In this document: in pieces, positions 19,190 through 29,900 of the stretch | Layout: the number at the start of each line of letters is the position of its first letter | Numbering within the stretch: the first letter of the stretch is position 1 | Source of the DNA: Fragilaria crotonensis | Lineage: Eukaryota; Bacillariophyta; Fragilariophyceae; Fragilariales; Fragilariaceae | Assembly (NCBI GenBank): GCA_022925895.1 | Contig: JAKSYS010000201.1 | Span: 26,233-90,232 of the forward strand | Length of the DNA: 64,000 nt | Direction: 5' to 3' | Made by a program: the position numbers and the translations under genes | Notes under the pieces: model-generated | What the model was told of the DNA's origin: nothing | The model's database searches: none | What the model saw: only the letters and a program-made list of their open reading frames with translations

Positions 19190-19938
19190 GGAGCGATCCT
19201 AAAAGCACAAATCACATTTTTCAACGGACGATTACACAAATCTCGTACGTTCCATAACGGTAGCGCGCCAAAAATGTGCGACCCATTTGTTATTCATATC
19301 TGGTTATAGGCCCCAAAATCCTAGCACAAATCCACAAATTTGTTTGACCACCATTTGCCCTCGAATAAATTTTGTGCACACACAAATCACATTTCACAAA
19401 ATCTACATCCATTTTCTACAGCTGAAACATACCAGCGATGACTTTAAATCCGAATTCTCGCCTTCAACGTCGCGTTCAATTCTCCTGCTTACATTGCACT
19501 AAAGTCTTCGCCACGCACTCTCTGAGGGCAGTTGTAGACATGGTCGAGGTTTACATAACGTTGTCGGATGCGACGTTGGTACTCCGAAAAGCTGGTTGTA
19601 AAAAGGTTTTCCGATACCTGGAGTGACATCTCCGTTGAGAATTCAACTGCCGTTTGCGCTTCTGGACATGTGCGTACATTAAGTACAACAACATGAAGTC
19701 CGAAGAGACCATCCTGGCAATTTAGACTTTGAAGGAAATGGATTGGACGGAATGCTTCCAACACCACTACACAAATCACATTAAATGTGATTTGTGCTTT
19801 TAGGAACGACGTCAAATATACGACACAAATCTACGTTTTGTGTTAACAAAACACAAAAAAGACGTTAAGAACACATGGTCTTCACACATGGAAAATGTGT
19901 CGCACAAAAAATGTGATTTGTGCTTTTAGGATCGCTCC
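19190..19938. mobile_element. Non-autonomous inverted-repeat element (MITE-like)
   Basis: A perfect 32-bp inverted repeat bounds the region: 19190-19221 (ggagcgatcctaaaagcaca...) and its reverse complement at 19907-19938. A further copy of the inner terminus ends near 19803 (aatgtgatttgtgcttttagg), and shorter cacaaatcacatt words occur near 19383 and 19768, so elements may be nested. No coding domain is present. No target-site duplication was found, so superfamily is open. Confidence 0.65.
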
Positions 19939-19995
19939 ACCTCTCTATGCATATGCGTATGGTCGGTACGGTAATTCTGTAAGATGTGTGACGTG

Positions 19996-20903
19996 CAGGC
20001 CACTTCAAATGTGGCGCACGCCACAAATACCGCAAATAAGCTATTTGTGGCGCCACCAGAAAGTTAATAGCGGCTAAAAGCGGTCACTGTTAAATTACAC
20101 CTTATCTTCTTGTCTAAAGCTGAGTAAAAACCCTTGATACACCTATGCAGTAAAAGGTCATGGATTGCAGTCTTGTGAGCTGTTTAGGCATGCAATTGCC
20201 TTTGAGAGAAAAGTCATCCGTGGAGGAGCCCCACAGCATCCAACAATTGTCCTTCTCTCATTTGACAACAGAGAAGTCATTTTGACAGTTCTGGATGTTC
20301 ATGGGAGCACAGTTGCTAGCTCTCTACAGAGGGCCTTCAAGGGCTTGAACCTATCAAGAGCATACTGACCCTAACCTTGTTTGAAAGTGGTTTTTGCATT
20401 GTTGCACAGGACAAGGAACTGGTTAAAATCAGGTCACACTTGTATGCTGAGCACAGATCTAGCTAGTTCAATCAGCTTGACATGCTGCAGGCTCCAGCCG
20501 CAGGCTGACAATTGATTGAATTGAAGTTGGTCAAAATTAGCGAATGCTGACCCGCGCAGTTTCACAAGCTGGTGTTGGCTGTCGCTTTGTGTTAGGCACC
20601 ACCAATCCTCGCTTCACACCAACCAAAATGTGAACAAATTGACAGGCGGGAAAAAATGAAGCCTCTGTAATTGTGCTAGCTCAGATACTGTGAGGCTGCA
20701 TGCAAGAATGACATGGCCTTTATTGAATGCTGCCATTCGTTTTGGGCCATTGTCTTCGAATTCTATGGGAAATATGTACGCATATAAATACGACATAGCA
20801 GAGATTCTACGTAAAAATTGCTCTTATTTGTGGCGTCACCAGAAAGTTAATTGCGGTTTAATTGTGGTTTTCTTTTCCCAAACGCCACATTTGAAGTGGC
20901 CTG
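19996..20903. mobile_element. Non-autonomous hAT-like DNA transposon
   Basis: 908 bp with perfect 21-bp terminal inverted repeats starting CAGGCCACTTC (19996-20016 and 20883-20903), flanked by an 8-bp direct repeat GTGACGTG at 19988-19995 and 20904-20911. CAG termini with an 8-bp duplication are the hallmark of the hAT superfamily. Subterminal repeats of atttgtggcg(c/t)caccagaaagttaa occur near both ends (about 20042 and 20826) in direct orientation. The inside has no transposase; a 67-codon frame at 20165-20368 shows no domain. Confidence 0.82.
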
Positions 20904-21176
20904 GTGACGTGTGATCAGTGCGAACCAGTTTTACTCTTGCTTTGACATCCCTCCATGCTTTCTTCGTTGACAACTTTCGCGTTGTGAAAAATCGTGCGCG
21001 ACCTTATTTCGCGTGATAGCAAGATAACCCGGGGAGTTCACGAATGAGAACTTGGAGGTTCGATCAAGTCACAAAACTTCAATTCGCTATCCTCAAGTCA
21101 ACGCTAGCATATCAAGCAATTGAAGAGCACGCTAAGTCAATTTCCTTGATATCTTCTCTCTTCATACACAACGCAG

Positions 21177-22137
21177 ATGCTCATCATGAATGCCAACATG
21201 ATGCTACTACTTTTCCTTGTCATCGTGTTCTCGTTGGTCGACCTGTGTCAAGGCGAGATCGAATCGAACGACCCAACAATCGAAGGAGGTAATTTGCGTT
21301 ACTTTTTCGACAAAGCTATCGGTGCCGCCGCTTGCCAAAATGTTGTACTCTTGGGGGTGGGTACTGGCATGTCCGTAAAAGATTACAATCTTATCTCTAC
21401 GGAGATTGTCACTGGCCACAATATTCTGACAATTGTCTTTGACTTTGCTCCCGGTTACCCCTTTAAGAACTCTGAGAAAAATTACATCAAATTGATTAAC
21501 GCCGTTGTGGCCAATCTGAGCACCCTTGTCCCCATTTGCAATGACATTGCCGATACGAAAAGGACAATCGTCGTGTGTGGGTGGACATTCTGCCAGTGGT
21601 GGGGTGGCGTGGAAATGCCTCAATCGACTCAACTTTCAACCAGATGGGTTTATTGGACTTGATCCTTACAAGTTGGATCCCAAGGGAGCGAAGCAAGTGG
21701 AAGTACCGTCCTTGAGTTTTGGATTTACGAAAAGTACGTGTCTCGTCGAGATCGACAAAGCTGCAAAGGCTTCTTACAATGCGTCTGGCAACAACCACCG
21801 AGTCTTGTACCTCATTGACAACAAAGACAAGATAGGCAACAAGGACGTTGCCGTTCATTGCAGCTTTGCCGACAAGGGATGTTCTGGGGCTGTTTGTCCC
21901 AGTCGGGAGGGAGATCCGTCGGTACGAGCATTGGTTGGATTCGGCATCCAAAGCTTTGTTCGATCCTTGTCAAAAACGACTTACATCAAACAAGATTACG
22001 AGCGTCCGAAACTTACAACCGGTCAAAATTTGACTCACGTTACGTATAAGCTACACGTCAATCAAGACGAGGTTGAAGCACGTTCAGTCCGGGAAAAGGC
22101 ATTTGCTCCAGGAATGAGGCGTCTTGCTTTTTCTTAA
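21177..22137 (+). pseudogene. Secreted alpha/beta-hydrolase paralogue 1, frameshifted by 4 nt
   Basis: It begins with a signal peptide (NMMLLLFLVIVFSLVDLCQG) and matches the intact paralogue at 22834 almost throughout. At 21571-21580 it reads tcgtgtgtgg where the sister reads tcgtgg; this 4-nt gain shifts the frame just before the nucleophile elbow. The first frame ends at 21662. The rest, with GGHSASGG (nucleophile Ser), FIGLDPY, and VHCSFADKGC, continues to 22137 in another frame. Without the insertion the gene would be 318 residues and would have 20 more C-terminal residues than the sister. The family is related in layout to chlorophyllase-like and lipase-like serine hydrolases; the substrate is unknown. 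Confidence 0.8.
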
Positions 22138-22833
22138 GTGTTCATTGTCCACCAGCTAGGAGATGGCATTTTCTCAATTAATGTCGTAGTTAGCGAGTTC
22201 ATTTGCTTCGGGTCCTAAATCTACATCGTAGTCACTTGCACAATTTGGTCTTCGAGCATCGCAACAGGGGAAGTCAAATGGTAGATCACGGCCACCAGCT
22301 AGCTTGCAAGATGAGTTCTTGGGGGGATGTGCTTTACCAGTCGGCTGATGACAGCGCAGTTCAACTCAAAATGAAGAACGATAACGCCGAAAACAATTGA
22401 ACAGCAAGAACAGAAGCAAAAGAATCTTAATTCTCGTCGGCGCACAAACTGTCATGGATCAATCCCCAGGTCGTCCCCTCGTGTCTGACTCGGACGGCAG
22501 CAGCACGATCCAGCTGTCTGACGTCTTGTTGTTTTTCATTGGTAACCAAAGTTACAGTTTCTTAAAGCAGGTGTATGCGATGAATGATGTATGCAAATAC
22601 TCCAAAGGGAGCAGACAAATTATAATCGTTCTGAATTTGTCGTGCGCGACCCGACTTCGTGTTTAATACATATAGCCATATAGGGAACCCTGGGAGGTAA
22701 CGAATGAGAACTTCGTGGTTCACGCAAGTCACAAAACTTCAATTCACTATCCTCAAGTCAACGCCATGTCAAGCAATCTGTCGAGCGCATTAACTCGATT
22801 TCTTGGATTTCTTTCCCCTTCACATACACGCAG
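22138..22833. other. Spacer inside tandem hydrolase duplication
   Basis: The stretch 22700-22833 repeats the 5' flank of paralogue 1 (21030-21176): shared words include gaatgagaactt, aagtcacaaaacttcaattc and ctatcctcaagtcaacgc. The duplicated unit is therefore about 1.66 kb and includes the promoter. Confidence 0.7.
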
Positions 22834-23730
22834 ATGCTTATCATGGATGCCAACATGATGCTACTACTATTCCTTGTCATCGTGCTCTCGTTGGTCGACC
22901 TGTGTCAAGGCGAGATCGAATCGAACGACCCAACAATCGAAGGAGGTAATTTACGCTACTTTTTCGACAAAGCCAGTGGTGACATCGCTTGCCAAAATGT
23001 TGTACTCTTGGGGGTGGGTACTGGCATGTCCGTACAAGATTACGATCTTGTCTCTACGGAGATTGTCAGTGGCCACAATATTCTGACAGTTGTCTTTGAC
23101 TTTGCCCCCGGTTACCCTTTAAAGAATTCTGAGGAAGATTACATCAAATTGATCAATGCCGTTGTGGCCAATCTGAGCACCCTTGTCCCCATTTGCAATG
23201 CCACTGCAGGTACGAAAAGGACAATCGTCGTGGGTGGACATTCTGCCAGTGGAGCGGTGGCGTGGAAATGCCTCAAGCGACTCAACTTTCAACCAGATGG
23301 GTTTATTGGACTTGACCCTTTCGTGGTGCATCGCAACGGGGCAAAGCAAATTGAAATACCGTCCTTGAGTTTTGGTTTTACCAAAAGCACATGTCTCGCC
23401 CTGGTCTATTGGGCTGCAAAGGCTTTGTATACTGTGTCTGGAAAGGACCGCCGAGTCTTGTACCTCATTGACAACAACAAAAAGCAAGGTAGCAAGGACA
23501 TTGCTGTTCATTGCAGCTTTTCCGATAAGGGTTGTTTTGGGCTTATTTGTCCCGAGGAAGAGGGAGATCCGTGGGTGCGAGAATTGGTTGGATTCAGCAT
23601 CCAAACCTTTTTTCGATCCTTGTCTAAAAAGGCAATCATCAAAAAAGATTATGAGCATCCCAAATTTACAACGTGTCCAGCATCGACTCCCATTACGTAC
23701 CATTTATACGTCAATGAAGACGAGGTTTAA
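22834..23730 (+). CDS. Secreted alpha/beta-hydrolase-like protein, paralogue 2 (intact)
   Basis: 298 residues from ATG 22834. Residues 1 to about 27 are a signal peptide (MMLLLFLVIVLSLVDLCQG). The motif VVGGHSASGAVAW is a G-x-S-x-G nucleophile elbow, FIGLDPF follows as a likely acid-residue strand, and VHCSFSDKGCFGLIC holds His and three Cys. VVLLGVGTGM near residue 60 is an oxyanion-side strand. The order resembles chlorophyllase-like or lipase-like serine hydrolases, but I cannot name the substrate. It is the only one of three paralogues here with an uninterrupted frame. It stops at GAGGTTTAA, where paralogue 1 reads GAGGTTGAA and continues. Confidence 0.78.
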   Translation: MLIMDANMMLLLFLVIVLSLVDLCQGEIESNDPTIEGGNLRYFFDKASGDIACQNVVLLGVGTGMSVQDYDLVSTEIVSGHNILTVVFDFAPGYPLKNSEEDYIKLINAVVANLSTLVPICNATAGTKRTIVVGGHSASGAVAWKCLKRLNFQPDGFIGLDPFVVHRNGAKQIEIPSLSFGFTKSTCLALVYWAAKALYTVSGKDRRVLYLIDNNKKQGSKDIAVHCSFSDKGCFGLICPEEEGDPWVRELVGFSIQTFFRSLSKKAIIKKDYEHPKFTTCPASTPITYHLYVNEDEV

Positions 23731-24229
23731 ACAAGCTCAATCCTGGAAAAGGCGTTTGCTCTAGGCAAGAGTGGCCTCGTATTTGATTAAGTGAGAATGA
23801 TCCACCGGTTAGGCAATAGCGATTTCTCAAATGTTGGCGTAGTAAGGTAGTTCATTAAACTAGGGTTTCAATCTACATTGGTAGCTCCTTGCACTATTTG
23901 GTATTCGCATAGCAGCTGAGCAGTCACCTGGTAGATCAAGGCCACCTGCCATCTAGCAAAATGAATTCTTAGGGATGAGCCGTGTCTGTCAGCTGATGTC
24001 AGGGCGATGAAGATGAAAACGCAACTCAAATGGCACTGGAGTATATGATGTTGCCAAAAGCGAATTGAGAAGCAAAGTCACAAGTAAATCAAGTAACTCG
24101 TCCTTGCATACTCTCCCTATGATGGATCGATCCCCAATTCGTCCTCTCGTATCTGAATCGTGCGACGGCAGCAACATCAAGCTGTCCGAAATCGTGTGAT
24201 CTCCACAGCGCCTACAGGTGGTTCGTTTG
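23731..24229. other. Convergent intergenic between hydrolase paralogues 2 and 3
   Basis: 3' flanks only; the first 200 bp resemble the 3' flank of paralogue 1 (22138-22320). No gene seen. Confidence 0.45.
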
Positions 24230-25256
24230 TCACACAACCTGATCCTGATTAACATAAAGCTCATATAGAACTGGTGCGGCACCGGCCTTGATTGTTGAGT
24301 AGGATCTAGGAAGGATGTAATCCTCTTTTCGGTACACTCCTGTCCATAGGGACTGTACAAACGCTTGGATGCTGAACCCGACCGAGGCTCGTACCCATGC
24401 AGCTCCCTCGCGAACAGGACAAATGGGACCAAAACAGCCTCGGTCCGTGAAGCTGCAATGTCCCGTCGTCGGAGTATTATTGGTGGTAATTTTTGTGACA
24501 TTGTCTTTCGAATTGATGACGTCGTTTGGGGTCTTGGAATGGGAATTGTGGGGACTGGTGCTCGTGTTGTTGATGAGATACAAGACTCGATGGTTTTTCC
24601 CAGACGTTTCATAGGAAGCCTTGGCAGCATCATCGACAGTGACAAGGCATGTAGTTTCTGAGAATCCAATATTCAAAGTTGGTATTTCAAGTTCTACCGT
24701 CGCATGGGGGTCCAATTGGAAGGGATCGAGTCCCAGAAATCCATCTGGGCGAAAGGCGAGTTGGAAAAGGCAGTTCCATGCCGTTCCTCCACTTGCCGAA
24801 TGACCAGCGACAATAATTTTCTTTTGACTTGTCATTGTCATCCGGGCAGTTGATGCTCGTGATGATGGTATGTTTGTTGAATGGGCGTTGCTGCAAATGG
24901 GAATGATTGAATGCAGATTGGCGACAATGGCGTTGGTCACTTTGATGTAATCCTTTTTTGAATTTTTGAAAATAGAATCCGGAGAATGGTCTGTGACAAT
25001 GGTCACAATTTCTTTGCCTTGTTGAACCATCTCCATGGAAACAAGATTGTAGTCCGCAGTTGTCATGCCAGTCCCAACTCCCAAAAGTACAACATTGCTA
25101 CATGACCTTGTTCGATTGTCGTAAAAAATAACGAAATTTACCACCCTCAATTTGTCCATTGCCTGAAATGATGACATTGCCATTAGACTGAGGAACGAAG
25201 AACACCAATACGACGGCTAATTTGAGGATGAGGGGCAGCAGAAGTCGGATGCTCAT
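24230..25256 (-). pseudogene. Secreted alpha/beta-hydrolase paralogue 3, frameshifted by one T
   Basis: Minus-strand start ATG 25256 gives a signal peptide (SIRLLLPLILKLAVVLVFFV) and GQIEGGKFRYF, matching the N-terminus of paralogues 1 and 2. A run of six T near 25125 then shifts the frame; with five T the protein continues as YDNRTRSCSNVVLLGVGTGM. The rest (open to 24230) has VAGHSASGGTAW, FLGLDPF and GHCSFTDRGCFGPIC. It differs from the tandem pair by about 30 extra Thr/Ser/Asn-rich residues before the His-Cys motif and by an STNIPSSRASTARM insert. The corrected length is 341 residues. A young retrotransposon sits 71 bp upstream of the start codon, so expression may be altered even if the T is an error. 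Confidence 0.78.
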
Positions 25257-25327
25257 GATGGACAGTGTCAAATCGTATCCGATTGTTGTACTGCAGGGTT
25301 GCTGGGATCCATCCGACAACTTGCATC

Positions 25328-25652
25328 TGTTGAAGAAAGACGAATCGATGCACATGATTCCGCGCCTGCTCGCAACACGTCGCCTCTGGACGAAGTAAGC
25401 GGTAAGGACCATGCCAGTAGAACCACGTGGGCAGACGTAGTAAAGGGACATGTGGCCGAAACGAAGCAAAAGCTGAAAGTAGAAAGTAAAGGATTGCGCA
25501 CGAGATCACTTTCTCGAAACAATCCTGTTAAGTAGGACCGAAGTTTGTTTAGCAACTTCCGACTATTTTTCAACATCGGTTGATCCCCCTGGAGATAGAC
25601 TATACGGAGTTAAACGCTCAACGTATATCTAGGAAGATCTACTTCTGCAACA
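25328..25652 (+). repeat. 5' LTR
   Basis: Starts tgttgaagaaagacg and ends cttctgcaaca. It is identical to 31125-31448 except for one extra C in ccccctggag near 25585-25591. It sits 71 bp from the start codon of hydrolase 3, in opposite orientation. Confidence 0.95.
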
Positions 25653-25677
25653 TTGTTTCGAGAAAGGTTCGAACTAG

Positions 25678-26046
25678 ATGGAAGAAGAGAGATCGGTTGA
25701 CGAACTCATAGCCGAACTACGAGTACTCAAGATCAGGGAGGCAGAAATTGTAACTGCGCTAGAACGGGCGAATAGAACTGGCAAAGGAGCACGCATCCTA
25801 GGGGCTGCTGAAGGGCGCAGGCAGGAAGGCCACGCGCAAGTGCCCTACGGATTCAGAAGAGGCGACCGCGTGCGAATTATCAACAAAGTCAGAAAGCCCG
25901 CAACCGCAGGGATATCTTGGACTGAGGAGAAGGAACGACTGGCCACTGTAACGAAGATCATACCCGACCAAGTGCACATACGCACCGACAACGGAACAAA
26001 CACCTGGAGGGCCCCGAACAACCTGGAAATACAGACGACGCCATAA
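25678..26046 (+). CDS. Leader ORF of the retrotransposon
   Basis: 122 residues. The first 35 residues form an acidic helix likely to coil (VDELIAELRVLKIREAEIVTAL). The second half (FRRGDRVRIINKV...ATVTKIIPDQVHIRTDNGTNTWRAPNNLEI) looks like an SH3- or KOW-like small barrel. I recall similar leader segments in other diatom copia elements. The stop TAA (26044-26046) overlaps the gag ATG (26046-26048) as TAATG, which could allow termination and re-initiation. Function is unknown. Confidence 0.7.
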   Translation: MEEERSVDELIAELRVLKIREAEIVTALERANRTGKGARILGAAEGRRQEGHAQVPYGFRRGDRVRIINKVRKPATAGISWTEEKERLATVTKIIPDQVHIRTDNGTNTWRAPNNLEIQTTP

Positions 26047-26932
26047 TGAGCAGCAATAACAGCACAGCCGGAGATACGAACGTGAGTGGTTTGACCACAG
26101 AGACAGGCAGAAGCGGAGGCAGAGCGGGACGCGGTGGACAGCGGAACCGTAGCGGAAGAAGCGGCAGAGGCCAGCAAAGCGGGCGAGGAAGCCACCGACC
26201 ACCAAGAACCACAGGTTTTAAAGGAACGACAACCGAGATGAACGGCAACGTGTTCGAGTGTTATGACGAGCAGACCGACCGGCGACAGTATGCAAAGACA
26301 GTAGAAGCCCTCGAAGGGTACGCGAAGAAGAACCTCAAGTATGCCGAGGACCTTGCAACCTTATTTGCCACGGAGATGAAACTCCCACACTCGAGAAGCC
26401 CATGAGACCTGGACCAGACGCAGACGAGACTGACCTCGCAATCTGGAACGAGGACATACGTGACTACGCGAAGCGCAAACGAGTGCTACGAGGCAACCTG
26501 GCAGCACTTCAGGCCGTCATCTGGGGCCAGTGCAGCGAAGCCATGAAGGCTAAGGTGAAGTCCCTGGACGGATACGCAGCCAGTGCGAAAGAAGACGACT
26601 GCGAATGGTTGCTCAACAACATCAAGGCGATCACGATGCAGTTCGATGCAAAACACAACGGGTACATCTCCATGCTGGACGCCACCGCTGCATTCCTCAA
26701 CTGCAGACAGCAGCAGGGACAGAGCGCCGACAGCTACTTGGAGGCCATGAAGAGCCACACCGATACGATTGAGTACCACGGCGGAACGCTGGTACTGAAT
26801 CCAAAGCTCGCGCGGAGACCAAGGACGACGGAACCATGTACACCGCCGAGGAAAGGGCAAGGATTGCACGTGACTGCACCCTGGCCGCCGCTCTCATTCG
26901 CGGCTCAGATCCCACGAGATACGGAACCTTAG
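26046..26932 (+). pseudogene. gag region, split by two single-base losses
   Basis: From ATG 26046 an Arg/Gly-rich N-terminus (GGRAGRGGQRNRSGRSGRG) leads to a capsid-like segment. The frame is lost near 26385-26390 and picks up at 26402 with PMRPGPDADETDLAIWNEDIRDYAKRK and IWGQCSEAMKAKVKSL. It shifts again near 26800 and continues in the pol frame at MYTAEERARIARD. Both shifts fit loss of one base. Adding one base at each would give a single Gag-Pol frame of 1762 residues, the usual copia arrangement. Gag should form the particle in the cytosol. Confidence 0.75.
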
Positions 26933-29900
26933 TGGCTGATCTTGCGAACCAGTACAGTAAAGGTAAGGATGAGTATCCCACCGACATCACGTCCGCTTAC
27001 AGCTTGCTCGTGAACTACCGGACGCCTGTGAACGCCACGTACCGTGCCCGGAACAGCGCCGTCGCCAGCGAGTCCAGCACGACGCCTGCGCAAGCGAGCG
27101 CTGCGAACGAAGGAAGCGCCATGACTTTCGCACAGCGATCCACGAGCACGCCAGGTACGAATGGCGTGACGCACGAAGGGATCACGTGCTACAGGTGCAA
27201 CAACACTGGACACTATGCATCGGACTGTCCGGACGAACAGGCGAGCAGCACCACCTCCGGAACCACCCTCCTGCAGTACGGACTCATGTTGGCGCAGGGG
27301 ACGACCGCAATCGACCCATCGTGGATATTGCTTGACTCGCAATCTACGATCTCGGTTTTCAGGAACCCCGACATGCTCACCAACATTCGGCCGAGCGACC
27401 GTACTCTCAGGGCGGTTACGAACGGAGGGTTCCAGGACTCCACGCTCGTGGGTGATTTCCCAAACCTCGGACCCGTGTGGTTCAATCCGGCGTCCATAGC
27501 GAATATCCTCTCGCTCGCCGACGTACGCAAGGTGTGCCGTGTTACGATGGACACGATAGCCGAGCCTGCCATGCACGTCCACCGCCTCGATGGCTCCACC
27601 ATGAAGTTCGTCGAGCACGAGTGCGGGCTTTACGTATATTTTCCGAGTAATAGTAGCAATAACGTTGGTGCCTATACTCTGGTGTCCACGGTGGCGGAAC
27701 AGAAGAAACTTTTTAGTCGGCGCGACATTGCGAACGCCGACATGGCACGCACGCTCTACCGCGCCATCGGCCGCCCCAGCGAGGCCGAATTCCAGCGTAT
27801 CCTCGACAGTGGGTGTATTCGGAACTGCCCCGTCACTTCTCTGGACGCCAAGCGTGCGCTCACGATCTACGGGCCTGACATCGCAACCCTCAAAGGGAAG
27901 ACCACGCGCGCCGGTGTTGCACCGCGAGCCCCGAATTTCACTGCCGTGGCTCTACCCCCCTCCGTGCTTGAGCATCACCGCGACGTCACCCTGTGCGTGG
28001 ATTTTTTCTTTGTGCAAGGGCACATTTTCTTCCACACCATCTCCCGCAACATTTTCTTTCGCACGGTGCGTCTCGTGTCCGACCGCACACGCTCCACCAT
28101 CCTGCACGAGCTGACTACCGTCTGCCGCACGTATACCTCACGAGGTTTCAACATCGTCGCGATCCATGGCGATCACGAATTCGCATGCATCAGGGACGAC
28201 CTTCACCCCGTTCGCGTCGATATTGTGCCCGCCGACAGCCACGTCGGGGAGGTCGAGCGTTCCATACGTACTGTCAAGGAGCGCCTTCGAGCTTGCGTGC
28301 ACGGTTTGCCCTTCACGCGGCTCCCCAAAATTATGATCGAGCACATGGTTGTCGATGTCGTCCGGTGCCTCAACATGTTCCCTGCTCCCCACGGCATCTC
28401 CGAGTCTCTCAGTCCCCTTTCCTTGGTAACGGGTGTTCCCCCCCCTGACTACAACCACCTCCGTCTGGAATTTGGCTCGTACGTGCAACTGTTCGACAAC
28501 CACGAACCGTCCAACACCATTCGCGCGCGGACCCTTGGCGCCATTGCCCTTACCCCCACCGGTAATGCCCAAGGCGACTATTTTTTTCTCTCCCTTGCCT
28601 CTGGTTTCCGCGTCGCTCGCCACCGCTGGACCGCTCTACCCATGACTGACACGGCCATCGCTCGCGTTGAGGCCCTTGCGAAACTCGAAGACCAACCGCT
28701 TATCCAAGAGACCGGTCTCGTCGTCGAATGGCGCCCTGACCACCCCGTCCCCGACGACGAGTACGATCGGGACTACGTCCGCCCCGCTCGTGTCCCCACC
28801 GACCCCCCCCTCGCCGCTGGCGATTTCTCCTCCGTCGACGCTTCCGAACTCGCCGACCTACATGCTGACGCTGCTGCTCACGATGTTCCTCCCCCCGTTC
28901 TCACGGTCCCGGACCAAGGAGCGCCCATGCACCAGCGACAGCATGACGACGACGTAGCATACGACGCAGACGCTGCCGAGGACCGCGACGCAGCCCATGG
29001 CGCCGACGCCGACGACGATCGCGACGCATCCTATGGGGCTGCTGATGACGCCGACTACCAATCCGGTGCTGATGATGACGACTACCAATACGGTGCCTAT
29101 GGAGATGAAGGACGCCAAGATGGCATTCCCGAAGATGACATCGAAGCCGAGGACGCCGTCGACGCCGAGGACGACATCGACGCTCACATCGAGGAGCCTG
29201 AGGACATCCCTGACGCTGCCGGGTACGAAGCAGGGGAAATCGAGGGCGACGACATTGATGAAGCATCGTCCCTGGTCGGAGGTGCAACCAGCACAAACCA
29301 AGGAGCGCAACGGGTGCAATATGACCTCCGAGACAGGTCCAACCGGATCACGCATCGATTCCGAGCCGCCATGGATGAGCCTTTCAGCAATAAATCCTAT
29401 TTCCCGCCGACCCAATTGCTATACTACGACATTTTCAAGCACATCATGACTGGCGACGACAACGTTGTGCGAGGACACACAATGACGCAAATGTCAGCAA
29501 ATGCAGGAATAAAGAAGCACGGCCGGAGAGCCGAAGAAGCCTTACTGACCGAGTTTTCGCAGTTCGAGGATTTGAACGTGTACGAGCCCCTCGACCCGAA
29601 CAATCTAACCAAGGAGCAGAAGGAGGGAGCCCTTCGCGCAATCCCAACTATCAAAGAGAAAAGGTGTGGAAAGCTCAAAGGGAGAACTGTCGCTGACGGA
29701 CGAAAGCAGAAATCACTGTATGACAAATCGGAAACGGCCTCCCCGACCGTGGCCACCGACTCGCTCATGATCTCCGTTGGAATCGATGCGCACGAACAGC
29801 GTGACGTTGGGACATCCGATATAGCAGGCGCCTACCTAAAGGCCTACATGAAGGACTATGTGATAATGAAATTCACGGGAATATCGGTGGACATACTCTG

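Noticed and set aside
26836-26932. Programmed frameshift between gag and pol
   Set aside because: No slippery heptamer or evident pseudoknot at the joins; single-base loss at two separate gag sites explains the frames better.
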